The notes below the pieces were generated by a model. It was not told where the DNA came from. It worked only from the letters and a program-made list of their open reading frames with translations, and made no database searches. Shown piece after piece: positions 60,853 to 64,000 of a stretch of 64,000 nucleotides of DNA (its first letter is position 1; each line of letters starts with the position of its first letter). A program made the translations under genes and the position numbers. Origin of the DNA: an uncultured Desulfosarcina sp. (GTDB lineage Bacteria > Desulfobacterota > Desulfobacteria > Desulfobacterales > Desulfosarcinaceae); assembly GCF_963668215.1 (NCBI RefSeq), contig NZ_OY764190.1, positions 2,108,001 through 2,172,000 on the forward strand, given 5' to 3'.

Positions 60853-61775
60853 TCACTTCATCGAGCCACTTTCGATTACCTTGATAATGCGCTGCACGGT
60901 GGCATTGACCGGAGTGGGGACATTGTATTTCCGGCCCAATTCCACCACCCGGCCGGCAAAGATCTCCACCTCGGTTTTTCTGCCGGCTTCCACATCCTGC
61001 AGCATGGAGGTCTTGCCCGCCGGCGAGAGCTTGGCCAGAATTTTTTCCCATTCGTCGATGTCTTCGGTGCCCAGGTCGATGCCGGCTTCAGGGGCCAGCG
61101 CGACCACCTCTTCCATGAGGGATCGCATCAGGTCCCGGGCATCGGCATTGGATTGGAAAACGCCGTATGGCGCCCGCAGCACGGCCGAGGCCTGGTTGGT
61201 GCCCACATTGACCATGAATTTCCACCACATGGCGCGCAGGATGTCCGGCGGCACCTCGTTGGGGATGCCGGCCCGGTCCAGGGCTTCCCGGATGCGTTCG
61301 AGATCCGGGCCGCTGTTGTCATCGGCCGTGGCGCCGAAAACGATTTTCCGGGGTTGGCATAGGTGAACCACCGGTTTTCGTGCACGGCATCGATGCCGAT
61401 GGCAATGGCGTAGACCAGCTTGTCCATGCCGCAGACGGCGCCGATCGTCTCCTCGCTCTCCAGGCCGTTCATTACCGACAGGATGGCCGTGTCCGGCCCG
61501 GCCAGGGCGGCAATATCGCCGACGGCGTCGGCCAGGTGGTGATGCTTCAGGGCCACGATCACCAGGTCCGCCGGGGCGGAAACCTTGTCCGGGTGGATCA
61601 CGCCGATATTGTACAGGCGTTCGTTCACGGTGATGGACCGGTTTTTCAGCCGCTCGTAGCGCGTGCCGCGGGCAACGAAAGAGACGTTGAACCCCACTGC
61701 GTCGGAGAACATGGCGGCATAAGCCGCCCCCATGGCACCGGCCCCCACGATGGCAATGTTTCGAATCGGCTCCAT
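60853..61775 (-). pseudogene. Ketopantoate reductase (PanE/ApbA family), frameshifted
   Basis: Two overlapping frames together make a whole ApbA protein. The first (from ATG at 61775) has the NAD motif IVGAGAMGAAYAAMF, then VIVALKHHHLADAV and LSVMNGLESEE. Reading passes to the second frame near FTYANPGK/IVFGATADDN, giving RAMWWKFMVNVGTNQASAVL to the stop at 60853. The shift is at the A4 run at 61344-61347 (minus-strand AAAA), where one more A would restore the frame. It could be a sequencing error or a recent mutation. The substrate may be ketopantoate, but related members reduce other 2-oxo acids. Confidence 0.85.
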
Positions 61776-62001
61776 TCGTAAATTTCCTTTTTTCTCATTT
61801 CAATTTAACAACCTGTCAGAAATATTTCCAGTCCTGCCTTGCCACTGGTCGAGCATTGGCTTGAATACCGGCGTTTTGGTCATGGCATCTTTCTTGCTGT
61901 TCTTCTTGTCGTACCATTCCGCAAATATCGGCGCCAAAAACGGTTTTCACCCGGATTTCCCACAGGTGGCGTGACGCCGTCAGATCAGGAAAGGGGGAAC
62001 C

Positions 62002-62220
62002 ATGATTCAGTCACCATGTCGAAATTGCCCGAACCGGTTCAAGGACAAAAGCCTTTGTATGGAGTCGTGCGTTCTGCTGCATCGCGTACAGACGTTTCAT
62101 GCCGGACGACGGGAGCCGTCGATCTATACCGCCGTGAATTATGCCGACGACGACCGCTACCGGTTGGCGACCACCCATGACCTCCATCGGTCTTCCATGG
62201 ACAGTCCCGCTCTTTATTGA
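62002..62220 (+). CDS. Small cysteine-rich protein
   Basis: The 72-residue protein begins MIQSPCRNCPNRFKDKSLCM with a Cys pattern CxxC...CxxxC (residues 6, 9, 19, 23), probably a zinc site. The ribosome site AAAGGGGG lies 5 bases before the ATG and is one of the best in the region, which supports a real gene. No known family. Confidence 0.6.
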   Translation: MIQSPCRNCPNRFKDKSLCMESCVLLHRVQTFHAGRREPSIYTAVNYADDDRYRLATTHDLHRSSMDSPALY

Positions 62221-62267
62221 GCCGATTCGCTCACCTTATATAAGGGAGCGCCGTGCAACGATTCTTC

Positions 62268-63671
62268 TCATCCGGGCCATTTTTCGTTCCATGGCCGAAT
62301 CGTCTCATAGGCGCAGGCCGCCTTTAGAATCAGATCCTCCCGGTGCCGGGGGGCGACAATCTGGAGCCCGGCCGGCAGCCCGGCCGGCGTCAACCCGGCC
62401 GGTACCGAGGCAGCCGGATGGCCGGAGAAGTTGAACGGATAGGTAAAGGCCACGGCTCCCAGAAGGGGAATGGGTTTTCCGCCGATCTCGGACGGCGGCG
62501 GCCCTTCGGCGGCAAAAGCTTCCGTCGGCATGGTGGGGGTCAAAAGAAGATCGAAATCATCGAAAAGTGTCTCCAGAACGGAATTGAGCCGCGCTCTTAG
62601 TTGCTGGATGCCGGTGAACCGGGCGATGGTCATGTCCCGGGTTCCATCCAGTACGGCAACCAGAGTCCGCCCAATCCGTTCCCGCTCCTTTTCGAGCACC
62701 CCGCAAAGCTGGGCATAGATGTCCGTAGCGACCAGCGCCCCCCAGACGTCACCCGTATCCGGCAGGCTTCCCGACCACAATTCGACATCATGGCCCATTT
62801 CTTCGAAGGCCTTCACCGCTTTTTCCACGCAGGACATGATTTCCTTCTGGACGACCGCGTACCCCAGATCGGGGCTGAAGGCGATCTTCAGCCGGCGGGG
62901 ACAGTCCTCGATCCCTTCCAGAAACGGTGTTGCCGGGGCGGGCAGGGAATAGGGGTCCGCCGGATGCTGGCCCGCCGTGCAATCCAGATAGAGGGCGGCA
63001 TCGCGCACGCATCGCGTTACGGGGCCCATCACAACCATGGTGCTGGTGCTGACAAAGGGCGCCGGCCCGGTCGGTATCCGTCCGAAGGTCGGTTTGATCC
63101 CGAAACAGCCTGAATACGATGACGGAATCCGGATGGACCCACCCGCATCGGAGCCTGTGCACAAAGGCACCAGACCGCCGGCAATGGCTGCCGCCGCACC
63201 ACCGCTGGAACCCCCCGGCGTGCGCTCCAGATTCCAGGGGTTGCGGGTGATTCCGTGCAGCCGGTTTTTCGTGAAGCCGGTAAATCCGAATTCCGGAACA
63301 TTGGTTTTTCCCACTACGATGGCCCCGGCCGCCTTGAGCCGGGCGACCTGGATCGAATCCTCACGGACAAGGTTGTCCTTGAAGGGAATGGAGCCGTAGC
63401 TGGTCACCATGCCGGCGGTGTCTTCCAGGTCCTTGACCCCAAGGGGCAGGCCGGCCAGCGGCCCGGGATTTTCTCCTTTCGAAATGGCTTCGGTCATGAC
63501 CGCCGCTTCGGCCAACGCCGCTTCCGGGCGCAGGGCAACGAAAGCGTTCAGGTCCGGATTGGCTTGATCGATGCGCTCCAGGGTGTCCCGCATGAGTTCC
63601 AGCGGAGAAATTTCTTTTTGAGCAATGAGGTCGGCCAGTTCCCAGGCCGGTTTGTAGCACAGTGCGGTCAT
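62268..63671 (-). CDS. Amidase-signature-family hydrolase
   Basis: The 467-residue enzyme has the Ser-Ser-Lys catalytic set of amidase-signature enzymes: Lys in LGVKDLEDTAG, GGSSGGAAAAIAGG with the cis-Ser, and the nucleophile in GSDAGGSIRIPSSYSG. It resembles GatA but is not adjacent to gatB/gatC, so is a stand-alone amidase of unknown substrate. A clear AAAGGGAG precedes the ATG at 63671. Confidence 0.93.
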   Translation of the reverse strand: MTALCYKPAWELADLIAQKEISPLELMRDTLERIDQANPDLNAFVALRPEAALAEAAVMTEAISKGENPGPLAGLPLGVKDLEDTAGMVTSYGSIPFKDNLVREDSIQVARLKAAGAIVVGKTNVPEFGFTGFTKNRLHGITRNPWNLERTPGGSSGGAAAAIAGGLVPLCTGSDAGGSIRIPSSYSGCFGIKPTFGRIPTGPAPFVSTSTMVVMGPVTRCVRDAALYLDCTAGQHPADPYSLPAPATPFLEGIEDCPRRLKIAFSPDLGYAVVQKEIMSCVEKAVKAFEEMGHDVELWSGSLPDTGDVWGALVATDIYAQLCGVLEKERERIGRTLVAVLDGTRDMTIARFTGIQQLRARLNSVLETLFDDFDLLLTPTMPTEAFAAEGPPPSEIGGKPIPLLGAVAFTYPFNFSGHPAASVPAGLTPAGLPAGLQIVAPRHREDLILKAACAYETIRPWNEKWPG

Positions 63672-64000
63672 GGATGCTCCCTTTCTTTTTGTTGCGGCCG
63701 GATCGTTTTTTCTGGGGTTTCAGAGGAATACAGGATCACGCAGGCCCAGTCAAAAGATCTTCCTGTCTGAAAACCCCGAACAGACTTGAGAAAACCGATG
63801 GTCGGAGAAAATATAAAAAATTTCCTTCAGCAAATATGGCCCATACGCTATCGGAATGCCAGTAAATTTTTACTTGACAAGCAAGCATAAGCACAATAGG
63901 TTTCCTAACCGGAAACGTGAAAATCCTCAATACGTAATAATTTCAAGTTAGTATATAATTTTGCTTTTCGCAGGCCAAAGAACAGGAAACTTTTTGTTTT
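63672..64000. other. Window-end intergenic region with possible promoter elements
   Basis: About 330 bases without a supported gene. TTGACA at 63874-63879 has only a weak -10 17 bases later (TAGGTT). A hairpin GTTTCC-TAACC-GGAAAC is at 63900-63916. TATAAT at 63954-63959 could be the -10 of a plus-strand promoter, but its -35 is not clear. The downstream gene is outside the window. Confidence 0.35.

Noticed and set aside
63874..63902. Strong promoter at the right edge from TTGACA
   Set aside because: The -10 at correct spacing (TAGGTT) is poor, and the gene it would serve is outside the window.
1..64000. CRISPR array, prophage, or phage tail genes
   Set aside because: No regularly spaced direct repeats of 25-40 bases were seen, and no phage structural genes were recognised.

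Overview
The window looks like a chromosomal segment of a GC-rich anaerobic Desulfobacterota bacterium, probably near Desulfosarcina or Desulfobacteraceae. Evidence for this is the DUF6125 protein, a winged-helix/ferredoxin protein, a five-gene nickel ECF transporter, a probable selenocysteine-containing MsrA, PocR/PAS signalling proteins and two HDOD proteins. No 16S gene is present, so the assignment is inference from gene content. Genes lie on both strands in short operons, often with 4-base ATGA overlaps.

Layout. 0-8.3 kb: the start of a cysteine desulfurase, a binding-protein remnant, an RluA pseudouridine synthase, an RsmG-TrmH fusion, a serpin, a ferredoxin protein, and a radical SAM-PrmA-lipoprotein operon. 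8.6-12.1 kb: nikKMLQO nickel uptake operon. 12.1-15.4 kb: HDOD protein, FCD-type GntR regulator, DUF6125 and DUF123 proteins. 15.4-19.2 kb: mlaEFDCA phospholipid-transport operon. 19.3-23.5 kb: GspA/GspB-like proteins and an M23 peptidase. 23.5-25.9 kb: tRNA-Ala(CGC), a VapBC-like toxin-antitoxin pair and a Fic protein in AT-rich DNA. 25.9-31.1 kb: a large PocR/PAS histidine kinase and a PAS/zinc-ribbon protein, separated by 1.2 kb of non-coding DNA. 31-40 kb: lipoprotein, outer-membrane barrel, HDOD protein, SLC12-like transporter, FHA protein, Ogt plus Ada-AlkA DNA repair, and a cold shock protein. 40-45.7 kb: pyruvate dehydrogenase operon (aceE-aceF-lpdA). 45.9-54.7 kb: small protein, NYN/LOTUS protein, an unusual double solute-binding protein, an aldo/keto reductase without its catalytic tetrad, an IS481-like element, dodecin and a VWA protein. 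54.8-58.4 kb: MaoC, MsrA, AlaX-like, thioesterase and cyclopropane synthase. 58.8-64 kb: an AbiE-like module, a frameshifted ketopantoate reductase, a Cys-rich small protein and an amidase.

The most interesting signal is in the non-coding DNA at 29.58-30.19 kb. It holds tandem candidate small RNAs on the minus strand. Two have GG-N10-GC sigma-54 promoters (TTGGCAYG-N4-CTGCT) with repeated candidate activator sites about 80-160 bases upstream. Each candidate RNA has a pyrimidine-rich stretch (CCTCC/CTCC, complementary to Shine-Dalgarno sequences) followed by a GC-rich terminator-like hairpin. Its logic resembles the sigma-54-dependent Qrr RNAs of Vibrio, although no sequence relationship is claimed. 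A second strong observation is a signal-peptide-bearing MsrA whose catalytic cysteine is an in-frame TGA followed by a SECIS-like hairpin.
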